This document shows positions 25,880 to 34,729 of a DNA stretch of 64,000 nt, piece after piece. The notes beneath the pieces were generated by a model. The model was not told where the DNA came from. It did no database searches and saw only the letters and a list, made by a program, of their open reading frames with translations. The DNA is taken from NCBI GenBank assembly GCA_934167465.1, contig CAKPKR010000001.1:62001-126000 (forward strand), given 5' to 3'. The stretch comes from an uncultured Bacilli bacterium (GTDB taxonomy: Bacteria; Bacillota_I; Bacilli_A; RF39; UBA660). Position 1 is the first letter of the stretch. The number at the start of each line of letters is the position of its first letter. The translations under genes were made by a program, and so were the position numbers.

Positions 25880-26104
25880 ATGTATTTAAAACGTTTAAAA
25901 GATTTAAGGGAAGATCATGATTTAACTCAAAAGTATATTGCTGATATGCTAAATATGAAACAACAACAATATAGTAGATATGAGAATGGTGAATATGAGT
26001 TACCATTATCTTGTTTGATTAAATTAGCTAAATTTTACAATGTATCAACTGATTATATATTAAATTTATCAAATAAAAGAAATGAAATTGTTAAATCTAA
26101 ATAA
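25880..26104 (+). CDS. Small Xre-family transcriptional regulator
   Basis: 74 residues from the ATG at 25880, chosen for the AGGTGATAC ribosome site; a GTG nine bases earlier is part of that site. Single helix-turn-helix domain (LRKLREDHDLTQ-type opening, YIADMLNMKQQQYSRYENGEYELP, then LAKFYNVSTDYIL). Divergent from the exported protein gene with two palindromes between them, so it is likely an autoregulated local repressor. No partner toxin gene follows. Confidence 0.85.
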   Translation: MYLKRLKDLREDHDLTQKYIADMLNMKQQQYSRYENGEYELPLSCLIKLAKFYNVSTDYILNLSNKRNEIVKSK

Positions 26105-26142
26105 TTTCATTTTTATTATGTTCAAAAAAATTAAAATAATTA

Positions 26143-26169
26143 AAAAAAAGAAAATTATTTTAAATTTTC
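26143..26169 (-). terminator. Terminator overlapping the nrnA stop codon
   Basis: GAAAATT (26150-26156) and AATTTTC (26163-26169), followed by eight T on the minus strand. Confidence 0.65.
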
Positions 26170-27117
26170 TTTATATTCCTTACAAGCTATATCTAAATCA
26201 TTAATTAGTGATTCTACTTCTTCAAAATTCTTTACTCTAACTCCACTAGCATATATATGACCCCCACCATTATAATTACTAGCTATTTCGTTAATAATTG
26301 GTCCTCTTGATCTAATAGATCCTCTTATATTGTTATTTTGTTTATCAACTGAAAATATTCCCCAACTATATACTTCATCAATATAATTAAAATCATTAAC
26401 CATATTTCCTGCTGTTGCAGCATCAACTTCATATTCATCTAATATATCTTGTGTTATTTCTAAATAACCAAAACCATTAGGTGTTACTTTTAAGTTATTA
26501 GCAATATAACCTTTGAATTTTACTTCTTTTAATGGTCGCATATATAATTCATCATATAGTTCTGAAAAATCTAAGTTTGTTTCTTCAATTAATCTAGAAA
26601 CTAATCTAAAAGTTTTAGGTGTTGTATAGTAAAATAAAAATCTATTTGTATCAGCTACTAATCCAATATATAATTTTTTAGCAGCTTCTAATGTCATAAC
26701 TAATTTAGTGTTGAAAGTTAATTCCATTATTAATTGTGAAGCACTAGATGCTGTATCATCGACCCATTCAATATCACATACACTTTCAATAAAAGGATGA
26801 TGATCTATTTTAATAGAGCACTCAAATCTTCTTGGATCTACACCATCAATTCTAGCTCTATCCGGAGTATCAGTAACTATAAGTAGTGAATTATTATAAT
26901 ATTCTTCATTAAATTTATCCAATTCTCCAATATATTTAAATTTACTAGCTGGATATCCAACTACATATACTTCTTTTTCTGGGAAAGTTGCTTTTATTAT
27001 TTCTTTTAGTCCTAAACTAGATCCCAAAGCATCAGGATCTGCTCCTACATGGCGGGCAATTACAATTCTATTATATTTCTTTATTTTATTATATATTTTT
27101 TTATATACTTTATTCAT
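26155..27117 (-). CDS. nrnA: DHH-family phosphoesterase, NrnA-like
   Basis: 320 residues. DHH motifs ARHVGADPDALGSS (about 19-32), VTDTPDRARID, IDHHPF and the DHHA1 signature GGGHIYASGVRV near the C-terminus are complete. NrnA degrades short oligoribonucleotides and dephosphorylates 3'-phosphoadenosine 5'-phosphate in Firmicutes that lack Orn. Length is normal for the family. The family is firm; substrate choice is inferred. Confidence 0.88.
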   Translation of the reverse strand: MNKVYKKIYNKIKKYNRIVIARHVGADPDALGSSLGLKEIIKATFPEKEVYVVGYPASKFKYIGELDKFNEEYYNNSLLIVTDTPDRARIDGVDPRRFECSIKIDHHPFIESVCDIEWVDDTASSASQLIMELTFNTKLVMTLEAAKKLYIGLVADTNRFLFYYTTPKTFRLVSRLIEETNLDFSELYDELYMRPLKEVKFKGYIANNLKVTPNGFGYLEITQDILDEYEVDAATAGNMVNDFNYIDEVYSWGIFSVDKQNNNIRGSIRSRGPIINEIASNYNGGGHIYASGVRVKNFEEVESLINDLDIACKEYKENLK

Positions 27118-27225
27118 TTTATCACAGCTTCCTATATTAAAATTATATCAATAAATAGGTAGCATAGTCAATTATATAAACTAAAACTAATAGAATTTTA
27201 TTTATTGTATATATAGTTTTTATTT

Positions 27226-27720
27226 TTATTCATACCTTCCTATATACCACGTTATTGTATGAGGAGCAAAACGATAATTTTGAATTGTAACATCTTTACC
27301 ATCAATTTTAATTTTTACATTACCAGGAGAATTATAATATACATTTCCATTAAAACTTTCAGTAAAAGTAAGACTATTAATTTCAAAACTAGTAGTTTTC
27401 CAATAAAAAGGTCTACTATATTCATCATACCAAATGTTAGATTCAGCTAAAATAAAATTAGGCTCAAAATCAAGTTTTATCGTAATTGATTCATTAGGCT
27501 CAAGTTTTGAAACACCCTTTTTTAGATTATTACTTCCAGATGTTATTTTATTTTCATATAATTCATTTAAAGCATCATTTACGCTCATACTACTTCCATC
27601 ACTGGCATTATATACCACATCAGTAGCCTTATATGTTGTTGCGGCATATAATGTTCCACTTATACATATAATCATTGTTATTATAACTAAAAATATTCTA
27701 CTTTTTATTATTTTTTTCAT
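27226..27720 (-). CDS. Small exported protein with shared module (paralogue B), poly-G promoter
   Basis: 164 residues. Signal peptide/anchor at 1-26 nearly identical to paralogue A (LVIITMIICISGTLYAATTYKA), module DVVYNASDG...VNDALNELY (34-54), then a beta-rich domain (ISLTFTESFNG-like, VKIKIDGKDVTIQNY) without cysteine. It is transcribed from a perfect-consensus promoter whose spacer is half poly-G. The upstream 50 bases are nearly the same as those of 43185-43748. Function unknown; likely surface exposed and phase variable. Confidence 0.7.
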   Translation of the reverse strand: MKKIIKSRIFLVIITMIICISGTLYAATTYKATDVVYNASDGSSMSVNDALNELYENKITSGSNNLKKGVSKLEPNESITIKLDFEPNFILAESNIWYDEYSRPFYWKTTSFEINSLTFTESFNGNVYYNSPGNVKIKIDGKDVTIQNYRFAPHTITWYIGRYE

Positions 27721-27743
27721 TTATAACACCTATCCTACTCAGG

Positions 27744-27773
27744 ATTATACCCCCCCCCAGACGTGTTTGTCAA
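27744..27773 (-). promoter_or_regulatory. Phase-variable type promoter with G9 spacer tract
   Basis: Minus strand TTGACA (27773-27768), spacer AACACGTCT plus nine G (27767-27750), then TATAAT (27749-27744); spacer 18. Gain or loss of a G changes the spacing and should change promoter strength. Confidence 0.85.
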
Positions 27774-27805
27774 GTAGAAATTTTGTTCGTTTTTATAATT
27801 TTGGT

Positions 27806-27833
27806 AAAAAAAAAGCAAGTGTAATCTTGCATT
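27806..27833 (-). terminator. ackA terminator
   Basis: GCAAG (27815-27819) and CTTGC (27826-27830) with nine T following on the minus strand. Confidence 0.75.
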
Positions 27834-29009
27834 TTATTTAACTAACTCATAAGTATCTAGAGCAATCATTAATTCTTCATTTGTTGGTATTACATATACT
27901 GGTATTTTAGAATCTTCAGTACTAATTTTTCTAAATTCTCCTCTAAAATCATTTGCTTCTAAATCTATTTTAATTCCTAATGATTCTAGTTTATTTAAAA
28001 TATCAATTCTTGTTTGTTTAGAATTTTCTCCTAAACCAGCTGTTAAAACGATTGCATCTGCACCATTTAACATATTATTGTACATTGCTACATAATTAGC
28101 AATTTTCCAAGTATACATATCTTGAGCCAAAATACATCTTTCATCTCCGGCTTTAATTCCATCTTCAACATCTCTTGAATCTGATTTACCACATATACCT
28201 TCTAAACCACTTTTTTTATTAAATACTGTCATTACATCATCTAATGACATACCTGCTTCATCCATTATATATTGGATAACACTTGGATCTACATCTCCTG
28301 GACGAGTTCCCATCATTATTCCTGTAATTGGGCTAAATCCCATAGATGTATCTACTACTTTTCCACTATCTATTGCGCAAATGCTTGCTCCACTACCAAT
28401 ATGGCAAGAAATTACTTTTAAATCATTTCTATTTAAATAATTACTAATTTCTCTATTGATAAATCTGTGTGAAGTTCCATGAAAACCATATTTTCTAACA
28501 CCATATTTTGTATACCAATCATAAGGTAGGGCATACATAAAGTTAACTGGTTTCATTGATTGATGAAAAGCAGTATCAAATACAGCTACCATTGGAGTAT
28601 TTGGGAAAGCTTCTTTTGAAGCATCAATACAAGATAACATTGCTGGCATATGAAGTTTTGCTAATTTCTTAAATTTTTCGCATGTTGCTAATACTTCATC
28701 ATCAATGATAACACTTTCTTTATATTTTTCTCCTCCATGTACTAATCTATGTCCAATTCCATCTATTTCAGATAAATCAGATACAACTCCTAGTTCTACT
28801 ATCTCTTTTTTGATACATTCTAGTGCAACTAAATGGTTAGGTAATTCAATATCTCTATGTAATTTTTCACCATTGATTTTTACATCATAGAAACTATTAT
28901 CTAATCCTATTCTTTGGAAATAACCATTAATTAATTCCTTTTCTTCTGGTAATTCTATTACTGAAAATTTCATAGAAGAACTACCAGCATTAATTGTTAA
29001 TATTTTCAT
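27834..29009 (-). CDS. ackA: Acetate kinase
   Basis: 391 residues. N-terminal ILTINAGSSSMKFSV, HRLVHGGE, VFDTAFHQ, GFHGTSHRFI, HIGSGASI, DTSMGFSPITGIMMGTRPGD and TAGLGENS are the family signatures. It interconverts acetyl phosphate and ADP with acetate and ATP, the ATP-yielding step of acetate fermentation. No pta is seen next to it; it is read alone or with the phosphatase gene 14 bases upstream. Confidence 0.97.
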   Translation of the reverse strand: MKILTINAGSSSMKFSVIELPEEKELINGYFQRIGLDNSFYDVKINGEKLHRDIELPNHLVALECIKKEIVELGVVSDLSEIDGIGHRLVHGGEKYKESVIIDDEVLATCEKFKKLAKLHMPAMLSCIDASKEAFPNTPMVAVFDTAFHQSMKPVNFMYALPYDWYTKYGVRKYGFHGTSHRFINREISNYLNRNDLKVISCHIGSGASICAIDSGKVVDTSMGFSPITGIMMGTRPGDVDPSVIQYIMDEAGMSLDDVMTVFNKKSGLEGICGKSDSRDVEDGIKAGDERCILAQDMYTWKIANYVAMYNNMLNGADAIVLTAGLGENSKQTRIDILNKLESLGIKIDLEANDFRGEFRKISTEDSKIPVYVIPTNEELMIALDTYELVK

Positions 29010-29023
29010 ATAAATCCTTCTTT

Positions 29024-29554
29024 CTATAATACATAATGTTCAAATGAGCAATTATGCGATGTATATTCTAATAAATCACCATCGTCTGGTATACCATTAA
29101 AATAGTAATACAATACTCTAGTTATACCACTATGTGTAACTAATAAAACATTTTTATCACTATATTTTTCTTTTATATCTTTTAATAATGATTCAACTCT
29201 ATCAAATAAATCTTTAACAGATTCTGCTTTAATATATTGAATATTTTTCTTTATATTCCAATAATCACTTATATTTATTTCATCTCTTCTTTTTCCTTCA
29301 AATTCTCCGTGATTTCTACTTCTTAATCTATCATCGATAATTAAAGGAATATTTGGAGCTGCTAACTCAGCTGTTTTTATTGCTCTTTTTCTTGGAGATG
29401 ATATTACTAAATCAATATTACTTTCTAATACTTTGTTTCTGACTGCTAAAGCTTGTTCACACCCTTTTTCATTTAAAAGTGTATCCATATCACCTTGCAT
29501 CATTCCAGTAATATTTTCATTAGTTTCTCCGTGTCTAAGTACAAATACATTCAT
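29024..29554 (-). CDS. Histidine phosphatase family protein (phosphoglycerate mutase-like)
   Basis: 176 residues. VLRHGETNENITGMMQGDMDTLLNEKG holds the RHGE catalytic motif (H8), followed by SPRKRAIKTAEL, ERLRSRNHGEFEGK-like (DDRLRSRNHGEFEG) and LLVTHSGITRVL with the second catalytic His. This is the branch of small phosphatases that includes broad phosphoserine or alpha-ribazole phosphatases. The true substrate cannot be told. One base separates it from lysS. Confidence 0.85.
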   Translation of the reverse strand: MNVFVLRHGETNENITGMMQGDMDTLLNEKGCEQALAVRNKVLESNIDLVISSPRKRAIKTAELAAPNIPLIIDDRLRSRNHGEFEGKRRDEINISDYWNIKKNIQYIKAESVKDLFDRVESLLKDIKEKYSDKNVLLVTHSGITRVLYYYFNGIPDDGDLLEYTSHNCSFEHYVL

Positions 29555-29555
29555 A

Positions 29556-31031
29556 TTAATCTTTATCCACAGGTTTCATCATTGGAAATAAGACAACATC
29601 TCTTACTGATGGCACATTATATATAAGCATCATAAGTCTATCAATACCAAAACCAAGTCCAGATATAGGTGGCATTCCTTGTTCCATAGCAAGTAAGAAA
29701 TCTTCATCTAAATCCATAGTTTCATCATCACCTTGAGCCTTAGCTTTTAATTGGTCTTCAAATGAGGCTCTTTGTTCAATTGGATTTACTAATTCAGAAT
29801 ATGCTTTACATAATTCTGTTCCTGCTGCTACAACTTGGAATACATCTATTCTTCTAGGATCTTCATCATTTCTTCTAGCAAGTGGTATTAATACTGCTGG
29901 ATAATTATATATAATTGTTGGATCTACAATTCCTTCTCTTATTTTTCTTTTATAAACAAAATCTATTATTTGACTTAATGATTTATAGTCTTCTAGGTCT
30001 TCTTTACTAAATAATCCTTTTTCAACAATTTTATTTTTTAATTCTTGTGGATCATCAATACTTAAGAAATCAAATCCAAATATTTTTTCCATTTCTTCAC
30101 AATAATTAATTCTATTCCAATTTTCTTTGCCAAAGTCTAATGTTTTTCCTTGATATTCAATTGTTGTTGTTCCTATTAATTCCATTAATAATTCTCTTAT
30201 AAATTTTGTATAGAATTTTATATTGTCTTCAAAATTCCAATATGATACATACCATTCTACTTGTGTAAATTCTTGTAAGTGTTCTGAATCCATTCCTTCA
30301 TTTCTAAAACATTTAGCGACTTCATACACTCTATCAAATCCACCTGCTATACATTGTTTTAAGTAAGTTTCAGGGGCAATTCTTAAATTACAATCTAAAT
30401 CTAAAGCATTATGGTGAGTATAAAATGGTTTAGCGCTTGCTCCACATACTGCAGTTTGAACAATTGGTGTTTCTACTTGTAGAAAACCATTTTCTCCTAA
30501 ATATTTATGTAGAAAAGCATAAAATTTACTTCTTCCTAAAAATACTTTTCTTGATTCTTCATTTGTTATTAAATCTACATATCTTTGTCTATATTTAATT
30601 TCAGTATCAACTAGTCCATGAAATTTTTCTGGTAATGGTCTTAAGGCTTTTCCTAAAAATTCAAAGCTATGAACTCTTAAAGTTTTTTCTCCTGTTTGAG
30701 TAGTAAATATTTCTCCTCTTGCTCCAATAAAATCTCCAGAGTCAATTTGTTTTTTGAAGAAAGCATATTTTTCTTCTCCTATCAAATCAACTTTAAATTC
30801 TAGTTGCATATCACCTTCTAAGTCTCTAATTCTAACAAAACTTAATTTTCCCATTTTTCTCATAAAAATGATTCTACCAGCAATACTTACATTGTCTGTT
30901 CCATCTTCTAGAGTTTTTACTTCTTTTAATGTATGAGTTCTTTCATATTTTTCAGGATATGGATTACAATAATTTTTAATTTCATTTAATTTTTCTCTTC
31001 TTACTAATTCTTGTTCTGAATATTCTTTCAT
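29556..31031 (-). CDS. lysS: Lysyl-tRNA synthetase, class II
   Basis: 491 residues. OB-fold anticodon domain at about 50-150 (VSIAGRIIFMRKMGKLSFVRI), class II motif 1 in FLHKYLGENGFLQVETPI, motif 2 FRNEGMDSEHLQEFTQVEWY and motif 3 GLGFGIDRLMML. Its ATG overlaps the stop of the RDD gene by one base. No T-box leader is present because it is read in the middle of an operon. Confidence 0.97.
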   Translation of the reverse strand: MKEYSEQELVRREKLNEIKNYCNPYPEKYERTHTLKEVKTLEDGTDNVSIAGRIIFMRKMGKLSFVRIRDLEGDMQLEFKVDLIGEEKYAFFKKQIDSGDFIGARGEIFTTQTGEKTLRVHSFEFLGKALRPLPEKFHGLVDTEIKYRQRYVDLITNEESRKVFLGRSKFYAFLHKYLGENGFLQVETPIVQTAVCGASAKPFYTHHNALDLDCNLRIAPETYLKQCIAGGFDRVYEVAKCFRNEGMDSEHLQEFTQVEWYVSYWNFEDNIKFYTKFIRELLMELIGTTTIEYQGKTLDFGKENWNRINYCEEMEKIFGFDFLSIDDPQELKNKIVEKGLFSKEDLEDYKSLSQIIDFVYKRKIREGIVDPTIIYNYPAVLIPLARRNDEDPRRIDVFQVVAAGTELCKAYSELVNPIEQRASFEDQLKAKAQGDDETMDLDEDFLLAMEQGMPPISGLGFGIDRLMMLIYNVPSVRDVVLFPMMKPVDKD

Positions 31032-31597
31032 TATTTCACCTCTATTATATTAATATTGCTTATTATATCTTGAATTCCTTTTAAATCTTTCCTATATGAT
31101 ATCATAAATGCACTTATGATTACTAGTAATAATTGAATTATTCCTAAAAATAATGAAATTGTTAGATATATTTTATTATTTACTAAATATACAAGTATTA
31201 AAGATACTATCATTTGTAGTATTCCTGTTGTTATTATGTTTCTTAAGAATAGATTTTTAATATTAATTTGTCCTTCATATTTTATTCCTGTAATATACAT
31301 TCCTAATGTATAACCTTTTGTTATTATTGGAATTATTATAAAGTAAAATATCACTATCAATGTATTAAATCCTAATAAAATTACATTATTTCTATCTTGA
31401 TTATAGTTTGCAATAGAAAATTCATTATAATATTCACTAATACTGATTTCTTTGTTTAAAAATTGTTCTGTTATTTCCATCATATTTTGATTCAATTCTT
31501 TATTTTGTTTTATTGGCACTATATTTTTTAATACTAGTAATATTATTCCTACTAATAGTATGTCTATCATATATGCGCTAAATCTTTTAAATTTCAT
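31031..31597 (-). CDS. RDD-family membrane protein
   Basis: 188 residues with four hydrophobic segments. The opening FKRFSAYMIDILLVGIILLVL is the RDD domain signature (Arg and Asp in the first helix), and GYTLGMYITGIKYEG in the third part is also typical. Role of the family is mostly unknown (some transport links). It overlaps the dus gene by four bases and lysS by one, so the three form one translation-coupled operon. Confidence 0.8.
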   Translation of the reverse strand: MKFKRFSAYMIDILLVGIILLVLKNIVPIKQNKELNQNMMEITEQFLNKEISISEYYNEFSIANYNQDRNNVILLGFNTLIVIFYFIIIPIITKGYTLGMYITGIKYEGQINIKNLFLRNIITTGILQMIVSLILVYLVNNKIYLTISLFLGIIQLLLVIISAFMISYRKDLKGIQDIISNINIIEVK

Positions 31598-32565
31598 ATT
31601 TCACCTTTGAATTCTTCTAATAGTTTTTTTAGTTCATTAATATCTTTTGTTTTAAAAATGTTATTTTTTAATTCACTTGAATTAGGAACTGTTTTTAAAT
31701 AATAACCAATATGAGTTCTTATTTCTAATAATGCTTGTTTTTCTGATTTTGTTTTTATTAGTCTATCTAAGTGTTCTAATATCATATTGATTCTATCTAA
31801 AGATGTTGGTTTAGTTATTACTTTATTATTTTCTAAATATTCTACTGTTTCTTTTATTAACCAGGGATTGCCAATGCAACCTCTACCTATCATTACAGCA
31901 TCACAGTTTGTTTCTTCAATCATTCTTTTCGCGTCATAGCACGTTTTTATATCACCATTTCCGATTACTGGAATTTTAACATTTTCTTTTACTTGTTTTA
32001 TGATATTCCAATCTGCTTTTCCAGAATAACCTTGTGCTCTTGTTCTTGCGTGAATTGTAATAGCACTTGCTCCTGCTTTTTCTATTAATTTAGCTATTTG
32101 AACAGCATTTATATTATTGCTATCCCAGCCACTTCTAATTTTTACTGTTACTGGAACATTTACTGTTTCAACTACGGCTTTTACAATTTCGTATACTTTT
32201 TCAGGGTTCTTTAATAGAGCACTTCCTGCTTGAGCTCTAAGTGCTACTTTAGGAACCGGGCATCCCATATTTATATCTATTATGTCTGGTTTCATATTTT
32301 TTTCAATATATTTTGCTGCATAAACAAATGAGTCAATATCGCTACCAAATATTTGTTGACTTATTGGTCTTTCTTCTTCACTCATATAGAGCATATCTAT
32401 TGTTTTTTTTGAGTTATAATATATAGCTTTATCTGAAACCATTTCTGCACATATAAGTCCAGCACCCATTTCTTTTACGATTGTTCTATATGCATTATCA
32501 CATATTCCTGCCATAGGGGCTAAAACTACTTTATTTTTTATTTCAACATTTCCTATTTTCCACAT
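31594..32565 (-). CDS. dus: tRNA-dihydrouridine synthase (DusB-like)
   Basis: 323 residues. TIM-barrel flavin enzyme: VVLAPMAGICDNAYRTIVKEMGAGLICAEMVSDKAI at the start, IDINMGCPVPKVALRAQAGSALL with the catalytic Cys, TVKIRSGWD, TIHARTRAQGYSGKADW, IPVIGNGDIKT and AVMIGRGCIGNPW. It reduces specific uridines in tRNA using FMN. First gene of the dus-RDD-lysS run, as often seen in Firmicutes. Confidence 0.95.
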   Translation of the reverse strand: MWKIGNVEIKNKVVLAPMAGICDNAYRTIVKEMGAGLICAEMVSDKAIYYNSKKTIDMLYMSEEERPISQQIFGSDIDSFVYAAKYIEKNMKPDIIDINMGCPVPKVALRAQAGSALLKNPEKVYEIVKAVVETVNVPVTVKIRSGWDSNNINAVQIAKLIEKAGASAITIHARTRAQGYSGKADWNIIKQVKENVKIPVIGNGDIKTCYDAKRMIEETNCDAVMIGRGCIGNPWLIKETVEYLENNKVITKPTSLDRINMILEHLDRLIKTKSEKQALLEIRTHIGYYLKTVPNSSELKNNIFKTKDINELKKLLEEFKGEI

Positions 32566-32618
32566 AGAACCACCTAATTAATTATATAATATTTTAATGT
32601 TTTTTTCAATTTATATAT

Positions 32619-32647
32619 AGAAAAAGTAACATTTCTAGTGTTACTTT
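32619..32647 (-). terminator. Terminator overlapping the Rpn-family stop codon
   Basis: AAAGTAACA (32623-32631) and TGTTACTTT (32639-32647) with T tract on the minus strand. Confidence 0.8.
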
Positions 32648-33531
32648 AATTTTTCAATTTCTTCTTTTGATAAGGAGGTTATTTTCATTATAGTTTCTAT
32701 TGGTATCTTTTCTTCAAACATTTTTTTTGCTATTTCGATGCTTTTATTTATAGAACCTTGTTTAATTCCTTGAGTTATTCCATCTTGTCTTGCTTCAACT
32801 ATTAATGTATTATATTCTAATTCTTCTCTTGATTTTTCAAAATATAATGCGACTACATCTTCATCATTTGAATATTTCATTGTTTCATCCATTAATTTTG
32901 ATTTTGTTTCTTTTTCCATCAAATCATCTCCTAGATATTTTCTAAATTCTTCTTCAGTTTTTGCTGTTAAAACTGTACACCATCTGGCTAATTTATTATT
33001 GTAATCATTATAACAAATTTTCCTTCCTAATACCATATCTAGGTTATCGATTTCTAATTTTTCACTTAATATTTTTCCTTTTTTATTTTTTAAAAAATAT
33101 TGTTCTTTTAATTCTTTATTACTTGATTTAACATTTAGGTTAATTTGAATAGTTTTCTTAATTTCACTATAATTAGTATCTCCATATTTTAAACTTCTTG
33201 AATGTACATTACATGCATATACAATATTTCGATCTACTATTCCTTTTGAACCTCGATTGTTTAATTCAATGTTTATAGTTTCTTCTTCTAATTCTAATAA
33301 TAAATCTATTTGTTTATTTTTTACTTTTTTATTCTCTAATATTAGTTCTCGAGGTAATATTTTTAATTTACCTTTTATTTTACTAATATCTATATCAAAA
33401 TAACAGGCTAAAAAACTTTCTAAGATATCTATATTTTCTTTTTTAGTAAATATAGCTTCAAATACAAAATCAAAATTTAATGGTATTATTTCTCCATCTT
33501 TTAATTCAGTTTTTCTTATATCTTGTTTCAT
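32641..33531 (-). CDS. Rpn-family PD-(D/E)xK nuclease / putative transposase
   Basis: 296 residues. PLNFDFVFEAIFTKKENIDILESFLACYF opens the domain, and KNKQIDLLLELEEETINIELN gives the D-x(n)-ExN/K style core of the Rpn/YhgA superfamily. A C-terminal helical tail (EARQDGITQGIKQGSINKSIEIAKKM) carries the repeated QGI segments typical of this group. Such proteins promote RecA-independent recombination or act in phage defence. Complete. It stands alone between two terminators, and a long inverted repeat overlaps its ribosome site. Confidence 0.85.
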   Translation of the reverse strand: MKQDIRKTELKDGEIIPLNFDFVFEAIFTKKENIDILESFLACYFDIDISKIKGKLKILPRELILENKKVKNKQIDLLLELEEETINIELNNRGSKGIVDRNIVYACNVHSRSLKYGDTNYSEIKKTIQINLNVKSSNKELKEQYFLKNKKGKILSEKLEIDNLDMVLGRKICYNDYNNKLARWCTVLTAKTEEEFRKYLGDDLMEKETKSKLMDETMKYSNDEDVVALYFEKSREELEYNTLIVEARQDGITQGIKQGSINKSIEIAKKMFEEKIPIETIMKITSLSKEEIEKLK

Positions 33532-33538
33532 AAATTAT

Positions 33539-33598
33539 CTCCTTTCTTTGAGTGAGATTGCAATTTCATAAACTTTATATCACATTTAAAGAAAGGAG
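33539..33598. repeat. 11 bp inverted repeat carrying ribosome sites on both strands
   Basis: CTCCTTTCTTT (33539-33549) and AAAGAAAGGAG (33588-33598) are perfect inverted copies with a 38 base loop. On the minus strand the second arm read is the ribosome site of the Rpn gene; on plus it is that of a 19-codon reading frame. In either RNA the ribosome site could be hidden in a stem. Confidence 0.7.
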
Positions 33599-33602
33599 TA
33601 AA

Positions 33603-33662
33603 ATGACCAATTTTGAATTTTGGAATATAATTTTAACTTTTTTATTAGTTTTTGTTAAATAA
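33603..33662 (+). CDS. Possible 19-residue hydrophobic peptide
   Basis: ATG at 33603 with AAAGGAG four bases upstream; product MTNFEFWNIILTFLLVFVK, mostly hydrophobic with a terminal Lys. Its size and character resemble type I toxin peptides, but the ribosome site may be only the mirror arm of the inverted repeat and no clear promoter is seen. Low confidence. Confidence 0.25.
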   Translation: MTNFEFWNIILTFLLVFVK

Positions 33663-33689
33663 AAAAAGAAAATTGATTAATCAATTTTC
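33661..33689 (-). terminator. Terminator of the phosphodiester glycosidase gene
   Basis: GAAAATTGAT (33668-33677) and ATCAATTTTC (33680-33689), then seven T on the minus strand. Confidence 0.8.
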
Positions 33690-33711
33690 AATTTTAGATA
33701 AATTCTAAATA

Positions 33712-34722
33712 TTATTTATCAAACAACATCCAAGCATTTGGAATCCATCTTTCTCCGGTAGCACTTATAGCACATGGCTTATTAACAATATTACCTTTTT
33801 CAACTAAACTTGAAGAGGCACCACCATCTAAATTAGCAGCGTTATAAGCCTTATATTTTACTAATAAGTCTGTCATTTCAACCATACCAATTCCTAAACT
33901 ATATCCGGGTTGTCTTCCATCAATAACAAAGAATAATACTATTCCATCTTTTCTTTGAGCAATTACAGTTCTAGAAGCAAGTCCCCAGCCCCCATTACCT
34001 TTTACCATAGCTCTTTTACCATTTACTATTAAGAAAGGTCCAAAATCTACTGCATCTACCATACCTTTTCTAATAGCTTCATCAGGAGAATCTTTAGTTA
34101 AAACTAATACATGGTCTTTATTAAAACCAATTAATCCTCCACCCCAACCAGTGTCAACGCCTTGATAAAGAATACTACCATTTGATATTACTGTTCCAGT
34201 TGGAATACCACCACTACCGACACCGCCAGCATCAGCAAAGCCACCAGCATTAACAGAGACTAGCGAATTATGATATTTAGACATTTCTTGTAAAAATTCA
34301 CCTTGTTCTCCTAAGTATCTAGTACTTACTAAGTCTATTTTTGATGGATCATAAATTACTACCATATATCCTACATATGTTGATCCCGTAATTTGAACAA
34401 TTTTATACAAATCATTATCGCCTTTTTTTAATACTTGTTCTTCATATTCAGAATCATATTTATCAGTTTCTTTCAAATCTTGAAATTTTATTTCATTACT
34501 GTTTGTATTTTCATTTACTTCTTCTATATAGTTTTTATTTGTGACTTTTGCAATCGTTTTTTCACTATATAAAATTCTTGCTAAATACTTATGATCTTTA
34601 GTTGTCATTGCTGTTGTTATAAGTAATTCTCTGAAATAACTTATTGGTCCATATGCAAAGAACAAAAATATTACTGCTAATACGTCTAAAATTAATAACG
34701 TCTTAAAACCTTTATTTTTCAT
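33712..34722 (-). CDS. Membrane-anchored phosphodiester glycosidase (NAGPA domain)
   Basis: 336 residues. N-terminal membrane helix (about 8-28), linker, then the NAGPA domain: VVIYDPSKIDLVST, SVNAGGFADAGG, PTGTVISNG, AVDFGPFLIVNG, RTVIAQRKDGIVLFFVIDGRQPGYSLGI and NAANLDGGASSSLV. The family removes sugar-phosphodiester caps in animals and occurs widely in Firmicutes as exported enzymes linked to surface polysaccharide. It lies 7 bases after the GpmI fusion gene, so both may be made together. Confidence 0.85.
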   Translation of the reverse strand: MKNKGFKTLLILDVLAVIFLFFAYGPISYFRELLITTAMTTKDHKYLARILYSEKTIAKVTNKNYIEEVNENTNSNEIKFQDLKETDKYDSEYEEQVLKKGDNDLYKIVQITGSTYVGYMVVIYDPSKIDLVSTRYLGEQGEFLQEMSKYHNSLVSVNAGGFADAGGVGSGGIPTGTVISNGSILYQGVDTGWGGGLIGFNKDHVLVLTKDSPDEAIRKGMVDAVDFGPFLIVNGKRAMVKGNGGWGLASRTVIAQRKDGIVLFFVIDGRQPGYSLGIGMVEMTDLLVKYKAYNAANLDGGASSSLVEKGNIVNKPCAISATGERWIPNAWMLFDK

Positions 34723-34729
34723 ATTACAC

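Noticed and set aside
29556..31031. T-box leader for lysS
   Set aside because: lysS starts inside the RDD gene end within an operon, leaving no room for a leader RNA.
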